This document shows positions 33,656 through 45,213 of a DNA stretch of 64,000 nucleotides, piece after piece. Source of the stretch: Takakia lepidozioides (lineage: Eukaryota > Streptophyta > Takakiopsida > Takakiales > Takakiaceae); contig CM060731.1 of the NCBI GenBank assembly GCA_030704615.1, positions 70,536,756-70,600,755 of the forward strand, written 5' to 3'. The translations under genes were made by a program, and so were the position numbers. The notes beneath the pieces are model-generated. The model searched no databases. It was not told the DNA's origin and saw only the letters and a list, made by a program, of their open reading frames with translations. Numbering within the stretch: position 1 is the first letter of the stretch; the number at the start of each line of letters is the position of its first letter.

Positions 33656-34325
33656 CTGCAGAATCCAGGGTTGCAAAGACAATAAGGAGAAGAGGGAAAA
33701 AAGAGGACTATGGGAGGTTCATCGCAAGGCCTTCAACGCCAAGATGTTCGCTCGCAACGTTCAGTGCGCCACTGACTCATTCCACATGCATGGCGAACAC
33801 GTGTCCATCTAATCGTTATGAAATATCGGCGGAGATCATTGGATCCTCATCCATCCAAAAATCGTTGGGGTCTAATCACCTCTCATCTGAAAAAGTTCAT
33901 TATTGGGCAATTTATTCTGGGATGTTCCAGAGGAATGTCAAGTATGTACAGTTGTACAGCGGTGCAGGTGCCGTTAAAATTAAATGGAAATGGGCATCTC
34001 TTCTGGCCTCTCTGACATGACAACCAAACGGCGGCTCTGTCAGTCAATCTGTCAACGAATGCACTGGTGGGGCACTTGTGAAAAAACAGTTGGATTCTAG
34101 GATTAGGGCTGACATTATGGACTCCGCATTTGGGAACTCTGTGACCATGCGCTTGGTTCGCATGGGGAGACATTTCACAGAAGTGGAAACCCGCGTTAGG
34201 AGATCTGCAAGCCGGAGCGATACCTGCAATTCTCTGTGAGGACGCCAAAAACTCCGCTCCCACACAATTTGCATTCACAAGCACCGTCGGACTGTGAACT
34301 CTACTTTCTGAAGCAACATCGACAT
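33656..34325. promoter_or_regulatory. Shared divergent promoter region
   Basis: The only space between the 5' ends of the methyltransferase-like gene (-) and the transposase gene (+). It should hold both promoters and any undetected first exon of the - gene. No clear TATA box or repeat is visible. The divergent layout suggests the two genes belong to one element (inference). Confidence 0.5.
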
Positions 34326-37300
34326 ATGGCCTCCCAGGCCATGGGCTCCCTTGACGCGGACTTCTTCAGTGAGGACCACCCTGTGCCATTTTCTTACGAG
34401 GTGGAAGATGATGGTTTTGCGCTGGTGCATGAACACGTCCTCGCAACGCAGTTTCGGTTGGAAAATGGAACTCTATTCCTTCAAAGGGAAGTGTACGATG
34501 CCAATGGAAAACTGCTCAAGTACGTGTTCCAGAAACCTTCGCATACTGCACCAGCCACACAATGGAGAGTGCCTCCAGGCAGATACAGGGTGCTCAGTGC
34601 TCCTCTGAGACAGTCTGCAGGATCTTTCGTAACTCCTGGCACGGCAACATCAGTGGCCCAGGAGAAAACACCCGTGGTTGTCAAGAAGGAGACGAGTACC
34701 GTTAACACTGTAGTTGAGCTTTCGGACTCATCCTCTGATGACACATGTGCAATACCGCCCGTGGATCAGCCATGTCCACATGTAGAAGCAGATGTGGAGG
34801 AGATCACCAGTGTCATTCCTAAACTGAAAGCCATGGGTGGGATGGCAGGATTCAAGAGTGAGTTGAGGGGGATAGACTGGAGCACTTTCAATATTCAGAG
34901 GGTGGCATTCTTGCTGGAATCTTTTGATGGTAATACTGTTTTCGAGCTGCCTCCTCCTGGTCGCTTGGGGGGCAATTCTAGTCTCCTGGAAGGAATGGAC
35001 AAAAAGCACGATGGGCACCCTTGGTGCCGCACAAAAACCTCCAATATTCACAACAACGACAACCTCATATTCAGGCGAACAGTCTGTAATGGGCACCTAA
35101 AATGCGAGAACATGAAATGCAGACACTTCGCATTGTCAGGTGTGCAAAACCAAAGCGAATGGGATGGTGTCAGTGAGAATCCATTCAAGCCTGGGGTGAC
35201 ACCACCATACAGTAACACTTTTGTGTGCAAGTTCTGTAGGGTACCACCTTGCTGCCTTGCTTTGTGTGGCGCCAGAATGTATTATGTGGTGCATCGATTC
35301 AAAACCCTGACTAGAGCCTGTGTCCATTTCGGTTTTCACAACCACCCTGTGTCCAAGGGGGATTATAGGGAGAGCGTTGACACAGTCTCGCGTCTGATAA
35401 GGCAAGAGTTGGATACCAATCCAACTGGAACCACATCTGCAATTGCCATGGGGGCGAGCAAGTCCTTTCTGGAAAGCCGTATTCTGTGTGCATCAAATTC
35501 GGTTGGAGGAATACTGGAGGGATCGGCTTTGGACACTGTTATGGACCATTTCTCAACTTTGACTTCTCCAAACATTAGGAATCAGGTGAACGCTTTAAGA
35601 ATGGGCTCTGGGAGCCGAGGTTATATGGACAATATTATGGATTTGAAGAAAATGAGCATGTATGACTACATCCAAGACAACGTTTTCCCGGGACAAAGAG
35701 CCAGGAAAGTGTTCTTGTTCAAAATGTCCACAAAAGGTGAGGGCAGCGGGGTCAGCCTGGTTAAACGTATGCAGAAGGGTGGCGATCTTGGCAACTGCTT
35801 CCTTATGTTCGATCATGTCAAGAGGGTTAAAGACTGGACCACAATGGCATGTCATGTTTACGACCCTGTGTACCAGCGGGTCATGACAATTGCAGTGTGT
35901 GACATGCAGTCAGAGGACACAGATTCACAACAGCTCATGTGGGAAGCTCTCATTCGAGTTATGACCTCCAATGGTCTCCCATCTCCCAATTTCGTTGGTT
36001 TCATGGCCGATAGTGCTCAAGCTAACTTCAACGCTGTCCGCATTGTGTTCGGGACGGGAGACCCAAAAGTGCCAATGCCTGGAAGAGAACGTACATGTCT
36101 TTTCCATTGGACACAATCCTTGGACAAACACACAAAGACATACATCAAGCCAGATATGCAGACTATGCATCGCCAACTGTGCAACCAGTACAAAGACGCC
36201 AAAACTATGGGGGAAGCGAATACATTGTTCCAGACAATTCGTGCTTGGTGGTACTCATCTGGAGCGGCATCGGAGGATAGCATGAGGGCACTGCAAGACT
36301 GGTTCGCATTTTGGCACTTCCGTTACCGACAGTGGGGAGCGGCCATGACAACGGTGAGTGGTTTGTATTCACCTTCGTTTGGGTGCTTCGGATATATCTT
36401 TCAGGGTCCAATCCTAATATCGGCTTTCTGTTTTTTTGCCTTGCAGCATATGTCCATTGAGGAGATGGCGGACATGCCTTCTTGCAATCTTGCGGAGACA
36501 GTGCACAATGCCTGGTTGCAGCAATCCGGCAAAAAAAGGAGAGATTTGTATGCGGCGACGGCCGATGACCTCATTCGTGCTCTGCAGCAGCAAACCAGAT
36601 ATAGGTCATTCTTGAGGGGTGGCCTTGGTGGCAAAGGTCCGGACAGGAGCGAGTTGATGTTGCGGGCAGCTGGAAGATCAGGGGATCCCAGCAAAATAGC
36701 GCGGGCAGTGAGCATATGTGCAGATGGCACCCCTCTCGTGGAAAGAGTTCCCCATCTGGAAGGCGAAGAGAGATTCGGGTCTTGCAAACGGAAATTGGAC
36801 ACCCCTCCGGGATCGGATGCAGATTCCCATAGGGCGGACAGGGTGAACTTCTCGACGCCACGTGTTCCCTTGGATCAGAGATGGAATTGCGGAACATCCA
36901 CATGTGAGGGCTACTCTGCCCCAGACCGGACCCCTGCATCAAGCATTGTCACTGCAATGGTTGAAGACCAGAACGTGGTGCCGCATATAATCGAGTCCAT
37001 GGGCTTGGACGAGGTTTGGCATATAGAACGCACAAGTGCTGGATCTCGTGTGAAATGCGCGGCGATCAGGGCCACCAATCATGAAAAATGTACATCAATA
37101 ATCTCCAGAGGGAAAGAACGCACTGCAGCTCCTACATTCACGGGTTTGTTTCTCCCTTACGGACAAGGCGAGGCAAAGAACCACAAGTTCTGGTTCTGCG
37201 CTGACGATTGTGGGAGATGTGTGCATGGTACAGTGAGGCCTTCCGTGGTAAGGAAGCCTACTCCACCAACCGTGTGGCCTGTGAAGATGGGCACAGGTCT

Positions 37301-37829
37301 CACTCACCGAGAGATCGCAATGCTGGAAGAGGCGGGTTTCTCCCTAGCCAGACATTCCATTGCACGTGAAGGTGCTTCAAGTGGAAGCGGTTCACGGGTA
37401 CCTCCGCCTGACGCTCACTTGTGGCCAACCAGACGGAATGGGAAGCTGGTTCGACGATTCCCTCCAACTGCAGAACACTACGGCAAAATTGAGTCCGCCA
37501 GAATGCTTCACGCTCGTGTTGCGGGAACAATGGAAGTGCCTAATCCAGGGTATGGTCGGGTCTTCACCATGATCTCATCCGCATCTGCGCTGCAGGACGG
37601 GACGTACGAAATCACTGTTTCCAATTTTCCCAATTGTACATGTCCTGATTTTGTTGGTATGCTTTCAAGTAGTTTGGGAAAGAGAGGGAAGTTCATACCG
37701 TGCAAACACCTTTACTTCGTCTTCTTGAGAAGGATGGTTTGTGATCCAAAGCGCGACTTCTTCATTCACCAAGCCACTATGAGTTTCAACGAAGTCAACA
37801 CACTTCTACAGCGGGATACAAGCCCATAA
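34326..37829 (+). CDS. MULE-type transposase with SWIM zinc finger
   Basis: I start at the ATG at 34326 (MASQAMGSLDADFF); the open frame begins earlier without ATG. A 93-nt GT-AG intron (36354-36446) is likely, because its translation is hydrophobic filler (SGLYSPSFGCFGY) between conserved parts; the spliced product is about 1136 aa. Domains: an N-terminal zinc-finger-like region (CENMKCRHFALS, CKFCRVPPCCLALC, then HFGFHNHP, as in WRKY-GCM1/FLYWCH folds of MULEs); an RNase-H-like DDE core with FLMFDHVKRVKDW (first D), FVGFMADSAQANFNAVR (second D), CLFHWTQSLDKHTK (CXXH helix), then CNLAETVHNAWLQQ (E); and SWIM CTCPDF...CKHLYF near residue 1110. It would excise and insert a Mutator-like transposon. 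The reading frame is intact, unlike most mobile genes here. Confidence 0.9.
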   Translation: MASQAMGSLDADFFSEDHPVPFSYEVEDDGFALVHEHVLATQFRLENGTLFLQREVYDANGKLLKYVFQKPSHTAPATQWRVPPGRYRVLSAPLRQSAGSFVTPGTATSVAQEKTPVVVKKETSTVNTVVELSDSSSDDTCAIPPVDQPCPHVEADVEEITSVIPKLKAMGGMAGFKSELRGIDWSTFNIQRVAFLLESFDGNTVFELPPPGRLGGNSSLLEGMDKKHDGHPWCRTKTSNIHNNDNLIFRRTVCNGHLKCENMKCRHFALSGVQNQSEWDGVSENPFKPGVTPPYSNTFVCKFCRVPPCCLALCGARMYYVVHRFKTLTRACVHFGFHNHPVSKGDYRESVDTVSRLIRQELDTNPTGTTSAIAMGASKSFLESRILCASNSVGGILEGSALDTVMDHFSTLTSPNIRNQVNALRMGSGSRGYMDNIMDLKKMSMYDYIQDNVFPGQRARKVFLFKMSTKGEGSGVSLVKRMQKGGDLGNCFLMFDHVKRVKDWTTMACHVYDPVYQRVMTIAVCDMQSEDTDSQQLMWEALIRVMTSNGLPSPNFVGFMADSAQANFNAVRIVFGTGDPKVPMPGRERTCLFHWTQSLDKHTKTYIKPDMQTMHRQLCNQYKDAKTMGEANTLFQTIRAWWYSSGAASEDSMRALQDWFAFWHFRYRQWGAAMTTVSGLYSPSFGCFGYIFQGPILISAFCFFALQHMSIEEMADMPSCNLAETVHNAWLQQSGKKRRDLYAATADDLIRALQQQTRYRSFLRGGLGGKGPDRSELMLRAAGRSGDPSKIARAVSICADGTPLVERVPHLEGEERFGSCKRKLDTPPGSDADSHRADRVNFSTPRVPLDQRWNCGTSTCEGYSAPDRTPASSIVTAMVEDQNVVPHIIESMGLDEVWHIERTSAGSRVKCAAIRATNHEKCTSIISRGKERTAAPTFTGLFLPYGQGEAKNHKFWFCADDCGRCVHGTVRPSVVRKPTPPTVWPVKMGTGLTHREIAMLEEAGFSLARHSIAREGASSGSGSRVPPPDAHLWPTRRNGKLVRRFPPTAEHYGKIESARMLHARVAGTMEVPNPGYGRVFTMISSASALQDGTYEITVSNFPNCTCPDFVGMLSSSLGKRGKFIPCKHLYFVFLRRMVCDPKRDFFIHQATMSFNEVNTLLQRDTSP

Positions 37830-38152
37830 AAATCTGTGTTTTCCTTGACTACAACTTGTAATGGAATGACTATTCAAGTCCATTGACTCTCAATGTATGT
37901 CGTCTAACATCTTTGCTATGCGTGGGTCAATGCATTTGTCGCATTGGTTTGTCATTCTCTTTTCATTAGCAAACACAAGAAACTACCTTCAGATAGACAG
38001 ATGATCAAATCAACCTCGTCTCAACTTACTTGAAGTTCTCCAAATCCTCCTTGTGTTGACACAAGGATGATTTTAGTTCTCAGAAAACAACATCGTGTCA
38101 ACACGAACTTCAACGTATCCCACTCTCCTAGAAACATAGCCGAACCATTCTA
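37830..38152. repeat. Transposase 3' flank with degenerate hairpins
   Basis: CTTGTGTTGACACAAG (about 38051) and CGTGTCAACACG (about 38093) are decayed forms of the intron hairpins at 30-33 kb. They show that the repeat family extends to both sides of the transposase. No terminal inverted repeat is found. Confidence 0.65.
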
Positions 38153-38318
38153 TTATTCAAAAAAGATGACCCAACAGATCTAAGTAATTACAGACCAATA
38201 GCCCTCGCCAACACTATCTAGAAATTATTCACCAGCACCCTAACAAGGGTGCTATCTAATTACGGAGAACAACACCAGATTTTAAGTGACCCCCAAGAAG
38301 GGTTTCGGGCCACACGAG
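38153..38318 (+). pseudogene. LINE reverse transcriptase fragment
   Basis: The frame reads FKKDDPTDLSNYRPIALANT, a stop, then KLFTSTLTRVLSNYGEQHQI and LSDPQEGFRA. This is the finger/motif-0 region (NYRPIAL) of a LINE RT. It ends exactly where the gag-like copy begins. Confidence 0.85.
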
Positions 38319-39930
38319 ATATCCAACTCTTCTATCTTGGAGTTTCCACCTCGGATAACGAAGGGATGGATGAGTAAAAGCCGCTCAACATTTGGCGACC
38401 ATACTAGGGAACCGAGTCAAGAACAACCAGATGTGACAGGCATCTGGTGGGATCATGGTGGTTGGAGAATCAAGGAATTTGATGTGAATCAAATTCCCTG
38501 TGAAACTGAGAAAGAAAGATTGTCGAAACAATTCTTTTAGAGGTTCTTGGAATTGCCAGACGGTTGTAAGGAAAATACTCTCAAGAGAGTGCATGATGTT
38601 GATCCAGAGTGGGGTCTGGAAAAAGGAGTGATAAAGATTTATCAACTGGCCTGTAAAGGAAGAGCTAGTTGGTTGCCAACACTGGTTTATGTGATAGCGT
38701 TGCTATCATTAAACGAGTGGAGTTTGAAGGCTGGGAGGAACGGAAAGTGAATGTGTTTACTCATATGCATGAAAAGCTTGTACTGGTAAAGAATTGGATT
38801 CCCAAGGATATCTTGTGGATCAAACTTACACCAAGAACAGCTTTTTAGACCTGGTTGCCATATGGATATATGGTAACGGAGCCTTCTAGTCTAGCCAAGG
38901 GTACATTAAAGCTTGAAAGAAATCCAGGCATATACGAGAGATACTACAGGAGAGAGTTTTGATTATTACCTCATCAAAGACGTGAAAGATATGGGTCATG
39001 AGTGATGAAAGGGAAGCTAGACTCCACAGATATTCAGCGAAAAGGGAAAGCTATTTAAAGGCTAATTATCCGTATCTTTGGCAGAAGGGAATAGATATAG
39101 GAGAGTCATCCGGGCCTCTCACACCACCAAGACCAGAAAATTCATCACCCATACCTGAAGGATCTAATTTAGATATCACACCTATTTATTCTTTACAAGA
39201 GAGATTAAAGATCTGGTGGAAGAAGAAGATCAAGTACGAGGGGAAAAATCTGAAGGGAATCCCTGGATTAAAGATTTGACGGAAATCTTTGATCAAAGTT
39301 GGCACGGTACACCCAGAGCGGGAACACCAGTTTTTGATACACCGGCTAATGAAGGGAGAAGGATGAAGAAGGACCATCGGAGAGTTCAGACACTTCAACA
39401 CCACTTCAGTTGAGTTATATGAGTGAGAAAGAAGAAATCCAAGATAAGAACTTGGAAGATGAAAACAGAGAGAATAACTTGGAAGACGAAGGGTATGAAG
39501 ACGTAGACCCAACAATTGAGGTTGAGACTACAACCAGGACATCCCAACCTGTTGGACCTGGACCAAGTGGAGCACTTGGATCACAGGCCAACACAGGTGT
39601 CGGCTCAGGGGGATCAAGCGGGCAGCTTGGATTTGGCTCAGGGGGGACAGGGAGTGTGAGCAGTAGTTCAATTGGTGCCGGAGGTACTGCAAATACAAGG
39701 GGGCCAGTAGTAGGAAGTGCTTAGGGGCCAGCACCTGGTAGGAGTTCCACAACCATAGTAGGTCTTCAAGGACCAGCACCTACAGGAGGACCAACACCTG
39801 CCACAGGGCAGGGAGTTGGGCCACAGATGGCGGCAGTAACCCCAACTCGAGCAAAGTCACCTTTCCCAATCTATGGAGGGAAAGAGAATCCAGATGTACA
39901 TGTCAATCAGTTTGAGAAAATATGTATAGT
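38319..39930 (+). mobile_element. Gag-like retroelement, copy 1 (decayed)
   Basis: Matches 63326-64000 over hundreds of bases, starting in both at GAGATATCCAACTCTTCTAT. Translation gives WDHGGWRIKEFDVNQIPCET and SRSTFGDHTREPSQEQPDVT; a Gly/Ser-rich linker follows (39410-39724), then PTRAKSPFPIYGGKENPDVH with QFEKIC, which resembles the Gag start of plant gypsy elements. Stops and frameshifts are present. About 245 bases (38760-39005) are absent from copy 2. It is cut by the chromovirus LTR at 39931. Confidence 0.7.
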
Positions 39931-40305
39931 TGTAACACCCAGGATCTACATAAACTAGAATAGAAGTACTTCTCAACTTTTTCCCAAAACAACTCGATGC
40001 CTTATAGGCTTTCATTGCATGTTTATATACCCTTTACAATATGATTATTTTAAAGATTTGACTTGAGAGCCTCAAGTCAAAATCTCCTAAAGTCAACCTT
40101 CCTAAGTTTGACATATTCTCTATAATATAACTTTATCAAACATTTGACCTACTCTCCATAATATAAATATCTTATAGATTTGACTTAAGAGCCTCAAGTC
40201 AAACTTCCTTAAGTCAAACTTCTTAGGAACCTTCCTAGTTATTTTGAAAACTTCTAGGGAACTTTCCTCCTCCATCTAAAACCTTCTAGATTTTGCCCTG
40301 TTACA
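39931..40305 (-). repeat. Chromovirus 3' LTR, 375 bp
   Basis: Starts TGTAACACCC and ends CCCTGTTACA, an inverted TGTAACA/TGTTACA pair. A polypurine tract (GAGAGAGGGGATGAT read on the - strand) sits immediately next to it at 40306-40320, as expected for the 3' LTR of a minus-strand element. Its interior has TTTGACTTGAGAGCCTCAAG repeats at 40055 and 40177. Confidence 0.88.
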
Positions 40306-40318
40306 ATCATCCCCTCTC

Positions 40319-40831
40319 TCAAGAAGCAACGTCTTCGTTGTTCGAATTTTCAAAAGTTTGAATTGCCAATTGAGCATTTGCGAGATTTTGCACCGGTTCC
40401 CAAGTAGTTTCATATAATGGAAATCCTTTCCATAAAACCAAATACTCCAACACCTCATGTCGCCCTCGTTTATATGTGCGTTTTTTCAAAACACGGTCGA
40501 CCTCCCACTCTTCATTTCCGTCTATCAACTTTGATAAAGGATGTGGTTCTTGATTATTTTTTAATATTGATGGTCGAGGTTCGTAACGACGTAGTAGAGA
40601 AAGGTGAAACATCAGGTGGATCTTCATATGTGGTGGTAACTTCAGCTTGTATACTACTGCTCCAATACGTTTAATGATTGAAAAATGACCAATGAACCGT
40701 GCCCCTACTTTTCGCGATCCAATGATGTGTAAATTGGCTGTAGCCAACCACACTTGATCCCCAACTGCAAACTCCTCATCCCGTCGATATACATTTGCAT
40801 ACTGCTTTTGGCGATTTTGGGCTGTGGTGTG
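40319..40831 (-). pseudogene. Chromovirus integrase C-terminus with chromodomain (truncated)
   Basis: The frame reads RRDEEFAVGDQVWLATANLH (the GPY/F-type integrase tail), LKLPPHMKIHLMFHLSLLRR, then EEWEVDRVLKKRTYKRGRHE and LEYLVLWKGFPLYETTWEPV, a chromodomain that binds methylated histone tails. The rest of the element is missing: the reading frame is cut at 40832 by the LTR retroelement. The real integrase ends near FHTTAQNRQ; residues upstream of that are LTR sequence. Confidence 0.93.
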
Positions 40832-41783
40832 AAAGAAAGGGGCAAAACATTTCCCCACGATATTCACTTCAAATCACCAGAGTACCATTCCGTTCCACCC
40901 ATGCCGCTGCGGAAGAGAAAACATAGGTAGGACACACATCCGTCACAGATAAACAACTGCCTTGCATGTGATCTCGCATGCTGCAAACACCCAACATAGC
41001 CTTTATAGATTCCCCCCTGAAGGATGGGCCTTGCCCGTGAAGAGCAGTCACCCTTTTATATTCATGGTACCCCCGTCAGATGGCCTGATCGAACTACCCG
41101 AGCCTACCCGGCATCCGCTCATTTTCTCTCACTCCTTCTCATCTTTTACCTCTCGAGTCCAAGGGTCAGATCCAAATACACTCGTCAGTTACGCACGAGC
41201 TGTGGGTTTGACTGACCTTATGGAAACAATCAACAATGCTGCCACTTTACAGATGCACCCTAATATTCCATCAATGCAATGTGGAGTTTCCCCACTAGGT
41301 GGTTTGAGTGATGCACTACCTACAAGCCCTGATTTCCCAGCTATTGCACCCACACCTTTTACATGCTCAAACTGACCATAGCTGCAATCAGACTTCCCTC
41401 ATGCACCAATGCAAGAACTAATGCATCATGCAAGAGCGATTTCAGACTAAAAAACCAAGCAATGACCCAAGCAATGACCCAAACAGTCGATTTTTACTTC
41501 TTCATCAGCATAATCCTTCATCTACACAAAATAACGAGTGTGGAGCTTAAAGCCCAAGTCTCTGGTTCACGTCACCATCAACATCTCCACTTCTCTACCT
41601 CATTGCCTCCTGTCTCACTATTCTCTGCCCAAAAGTAAGAAGAGCCACCTTCTCACCAAAAACTGCCTTAAAACCCAAACCCCACTTGCCTGTGCAATTA
41701 TTACACCTACAGCTCCTATAGTCGACCATATCAACTAGCTCTATCCAGAAAACTAACTCAGCCGCTATTGCAGAATACTGACT
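40832..41783 (-). repeat. 3' LTR of the RT-less element
   Basis: Direct copy of 47781-48714 over the whole length, with small indels. It contains a CCCTTTTATATTCATGG sequence that may be the LTR TATA region on the other strand. Confidence 0.9.
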
Positions 41784-42059
41784 AAAGAGCAGGAAAGTAA
41801 ATTGCAATAAAAAACTAAGGCATGTAGACTGATGTTTGCTCCAGAATACAAAGTGTCAGGAGCTTGCCGTACCCATGCTTGTGTGCTTGCATGAAAAACG
41901 CCGTCACTCATCAATCCCGCCGATCTAGGGCACATGGATGTTTGGCGGATGGATGTCTTCATCCAATGAGTCATAATTCATCCATCACTATTATTCATCC
42001 AACTACTTAATTGTTGTAAAATCTTAAGTACTTAGCCCATCGAGTAGCTGCAAAAATAA

Positions 42060-43966
42060 CCACATATTCACACTACATATGTGGTGTGGCTCACTTTTTT
42101 TAAGTGACAGCGTCCGCGTTGTCCCTTTCCTCCATGGGTGTTCCTCCTTTGCGGTGAAGAGCAAGATCCCTCCTGCTTCTTGTCCAAGTCTTCCCCGCCC
42201 CATCCTTCAGTGTGCATCTGCGCTCGGCCTCCATGCCTTTGGGCTGATTTTCATGATCCTTGTATCCCACAAAGGTGTACGGTCCTTCCCAGGGACTGGT
42301 CATGGCACCTTTCCTGGTCTTAGCATCATGATCAGTGATCCTGCTTCCAGCACAGCATATTCATGGCCCGTCTTCTGCCTCCTCTCATAGTCCCTGGCCT
42401 GCTGTCTTTGTCCCATTTTAACATTAGCCTTGAGCTGCGCATCTAGTTCAGCCAAGAACTTTACTTTGTCTTGTAGCTGCTGAGCAATTGCTGCCGGAGA
42501 ATCATCTGTATTCACCACTTGGGTGAGATCTTGTAACCTATTATCCACACCCAACCTTGGCACTCGCCCTGTCAACACCTGAAATGGTGAAAATCGTGTG
42601 GTAGATTGTCTTGACATCTGGTAGCCCAAGAGAGCCCTGTATAAATTTTGGTCCCACTCGGCATCCCCAAGCACTCCCAGTGCTGTGATGCTTTGCTTCA
42701 AGGTCTTGATGATCCTCTCGACCATCCCATTGCATTGGGGCCAGTACGGTGCGCTGTGTTCGCGTCTGATCCCAAATCTGTCACATACTTTGGCAAACTC
42801 ACCTCCCCACTCAGATCCATTATCAGAAAGAATGACCACAGGACACCCATATCTGCTAATTATCTCAAGAATCTGGCCGTTAGAGCTGCAGAATGACCTG
42901 ACACTGGGCATGCCTCCACCCACTTGGAATAGTGGTCAATGGCCACCAATACATATTTGTTTCCTCTTTTGGTGACTGGAAAAGGGCCTGCCGTGTCAAT
43001 GGCTATTCGGTAGAACAGATCAACAATGGGAATGCTATTAAGTCTGGATGATCCTGAACGTACCAAGCCCTTGTGATTGGCACTCTGACACTCTGGACAT
43101 TTCAGCAGCATGCTGCGGATCAGCTGGGTTCGGTTGTGCCAGAAGTATCTCCTGCAAATCTCCTCTTGTGTTTTTCGCACTCCCAAATGCCCAATTATGG
43201 TGTGCAGATCCAGAATTATCGCTTGGCGGTTTGCTTTTGGTGGCACGAGCTTGCCCTCATAGAAGACTTCCCCTTTTGCGTAGGAGTATTGCCTGGCCCG
43301 GCGTACAGCTCGTGCTTTCTCCTCCCGGCTCAAGTAGTCATTTGGCTCACCAAATGCAAGTATATGCATGCATTCGATGTCGTCAAGTATGTCAGGCTGT
43401 ACTTCCTCCCGATGTGTGCACATTTCCTCCTCATCACTGCACACTGTGGCACCTTCTCCTAGCTGCTCAGCTTCCAAAAGTAAGCTTACTTGTTCCTTTT
43501 TGGTGGGAGTCACCCACATTCTTCTACCCTTTGACCAAAAAAGCTCATCATTCATGGTTCTGGTATAGGGTCCTTCATCCAGGTTGCTCCGCCAGTGAGC
43601 TCTGTCATCCATGATGCTGGCAGGAGACCTTGCTTGAGAGCCCGGGCCCATGCTGCAGCCTTCTTCTCTTGGCTGTCTTGCCTGGTCTTTATGGCTGCTG
43701 CCACTGCTGGAGGCTTTTGAGAGAGAGGTACTCACTCCCGGCACTGTACACTTGCTGGTGTCATCTCCCTGTGCGGTGGCGCTATGCAGCTCTTCCAATC
43801 GCTGCTTCCCCTTTCTCGTCTGCACCACATTAATTGTGGGCAACATGCTGGGCCCCCAATCACTTAATGGCCTCCCCTTCTGTTCTCTCTGCTTCCCACA
43901 CTCTGCGCTCATTGCTGATTCAGAATTAGCCTCATATCTTGTGGGTGACACTGAACAGGTGCGCAT
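42060..43966 (-). pseudogene. Integrase of the RT-less element
   Basis: Zinc-binding part: LHTIIGHLGVRKTQEEICRR and CPECQSANHKGL (about 43180-43075). Core: FYRIAIDTAGPFPV, KYVLVAIDHYSKWVEACPV, then after a frameshift near 42910 VVILSDNGSEWGGEF and YWPQCNGMVERIIKTLKQ, so D, D and E are all present. A C-terminal piece PWEGPYTFVGYKDHENQP follows after another break. The N-terminal 120 residues are a Ser/Gly-rich linker. With one frameshift mid-core it is inactive as read. Confidence 0.9.
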
Positions 43967-45213
43967 GCGTTCAGTCCCTTACACTGGCTGTAGAAGCTGC
44001 ATACTTGCAAGCCCCTCCGTGCTCCATTCCTTGGTTCCGGGTTGTCACACACTGAATCACCTATACTGATTGGTATGGCTCCCATGCCAGCTGATTCAGA
44101 CAAATACGCAACAGGCTTTCCCCGATCTGTCATGTTTTCATTGGGGACAATGTCAGTTGTGCACCTCCCAACATTGCTGTCCCCTGGAGCCTGTACTGAC
44201 AACAGAATGCCCTTCATAGCTACAACAGGCTGCATGGCCATCTTGCATTCATCAGCCTGCGTTGCATTCGTTTCTGTACTCTGGCCACCCTCCATCTCAT
44301 GAATTACACCATGCAGGAGGGGCACCATGTTCCACACATCCTCTTCATCATTCAAATCGTCTAGATCAAATTGTTTGGCCAGGTTGTGGCCTTCATCAGA
44401 CCGGCCCACCACTGTTGGCAGCGTCTCGATCATCCTACCAGCAGCTGGCGGCTTGGCACACCCTTTGCCTGTCTCTGTTGCATTCTGTTCTACAGTCGTC
44501 ATGTTGATGGTGGGCATGGCACCGCCCCACTCTTCCCTGGTGGATTGTGCATACACCATTGGCCACCTGCCATAATGCTTGGGCTCCATAGCTGCCTTTG
44601 CTTCATCACATTTTCTTGCCTCCTCCTGATCCAGTGCAGGCTGCCTTACATCCATCGTGTGGCCAGAGTGTAGGCCACTGCTACAGCTTCTCCAGGTGAC
44701 AAATGCAGCTACCCTTGGCTGCTCGTGGTGGGTTTCATGTTCGACAGATGCCCTTTCCCCACCAATGGCTGTTGCCTCCCCTACACGTGGTGCAGTGCTC
44801 ACCTTCCTGCACTTAAGATTTCCTGCCAGATAGTCTTCACACACAGCTTTCTCACATTCACTCACTAAACTGACATTTTGCAACACTTCTTTGTCATCCA
44901 AACTCACTCTTTTCATCTCATTTAGGGCTGTTCCCCCAAGGGTGCCCATCTTTCTCAAGCCTTCCTTAACAGTGACGCCCTCCTCAAGGTGCCTCTCCCT
45001 CAAGCTGGTTTCTACAAATTCAAACACAAAATCCTCCAGCACGTTCTTGCCCTTATGGTGCCCTGACCAGAGCCACCTGTACGGGTCCAGATCAGTTAGC
45101 ACATAGAAATGTTGCCCCTCCAGTTGTTCCCTAAAGTACCCAAATGCCCATACGCTCCTCTGATACTCTTCTCTCTTAAAAGCGAGACTGCATGGGTCTA
45201 ATTTATACAACAC
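43909..45213 (-). pseudogene. RNase-H-like remnant followed by unknown linker
   Basis: The first 60 residues, LAFKREEYQRSVWAFGYFRE and GQHFYVLTDLDPYRWLWSGH, resemble the second half of a Ty3 RNase H (YS..E.E...VWA..HFR..L.G..F...TDH). The other 370 residues, rich in Glu, Ala and Thr, match nothing I know. The frame stays open for 434 codons, which is unusual for a decayed element. Confidence 0.6.

Noticed and set aside
27500-38150. Terminal inverted repeats of the MULE region
   Set aside because: I compared the flanks by eye and found no convincing matching ends; element borders remain undefined.
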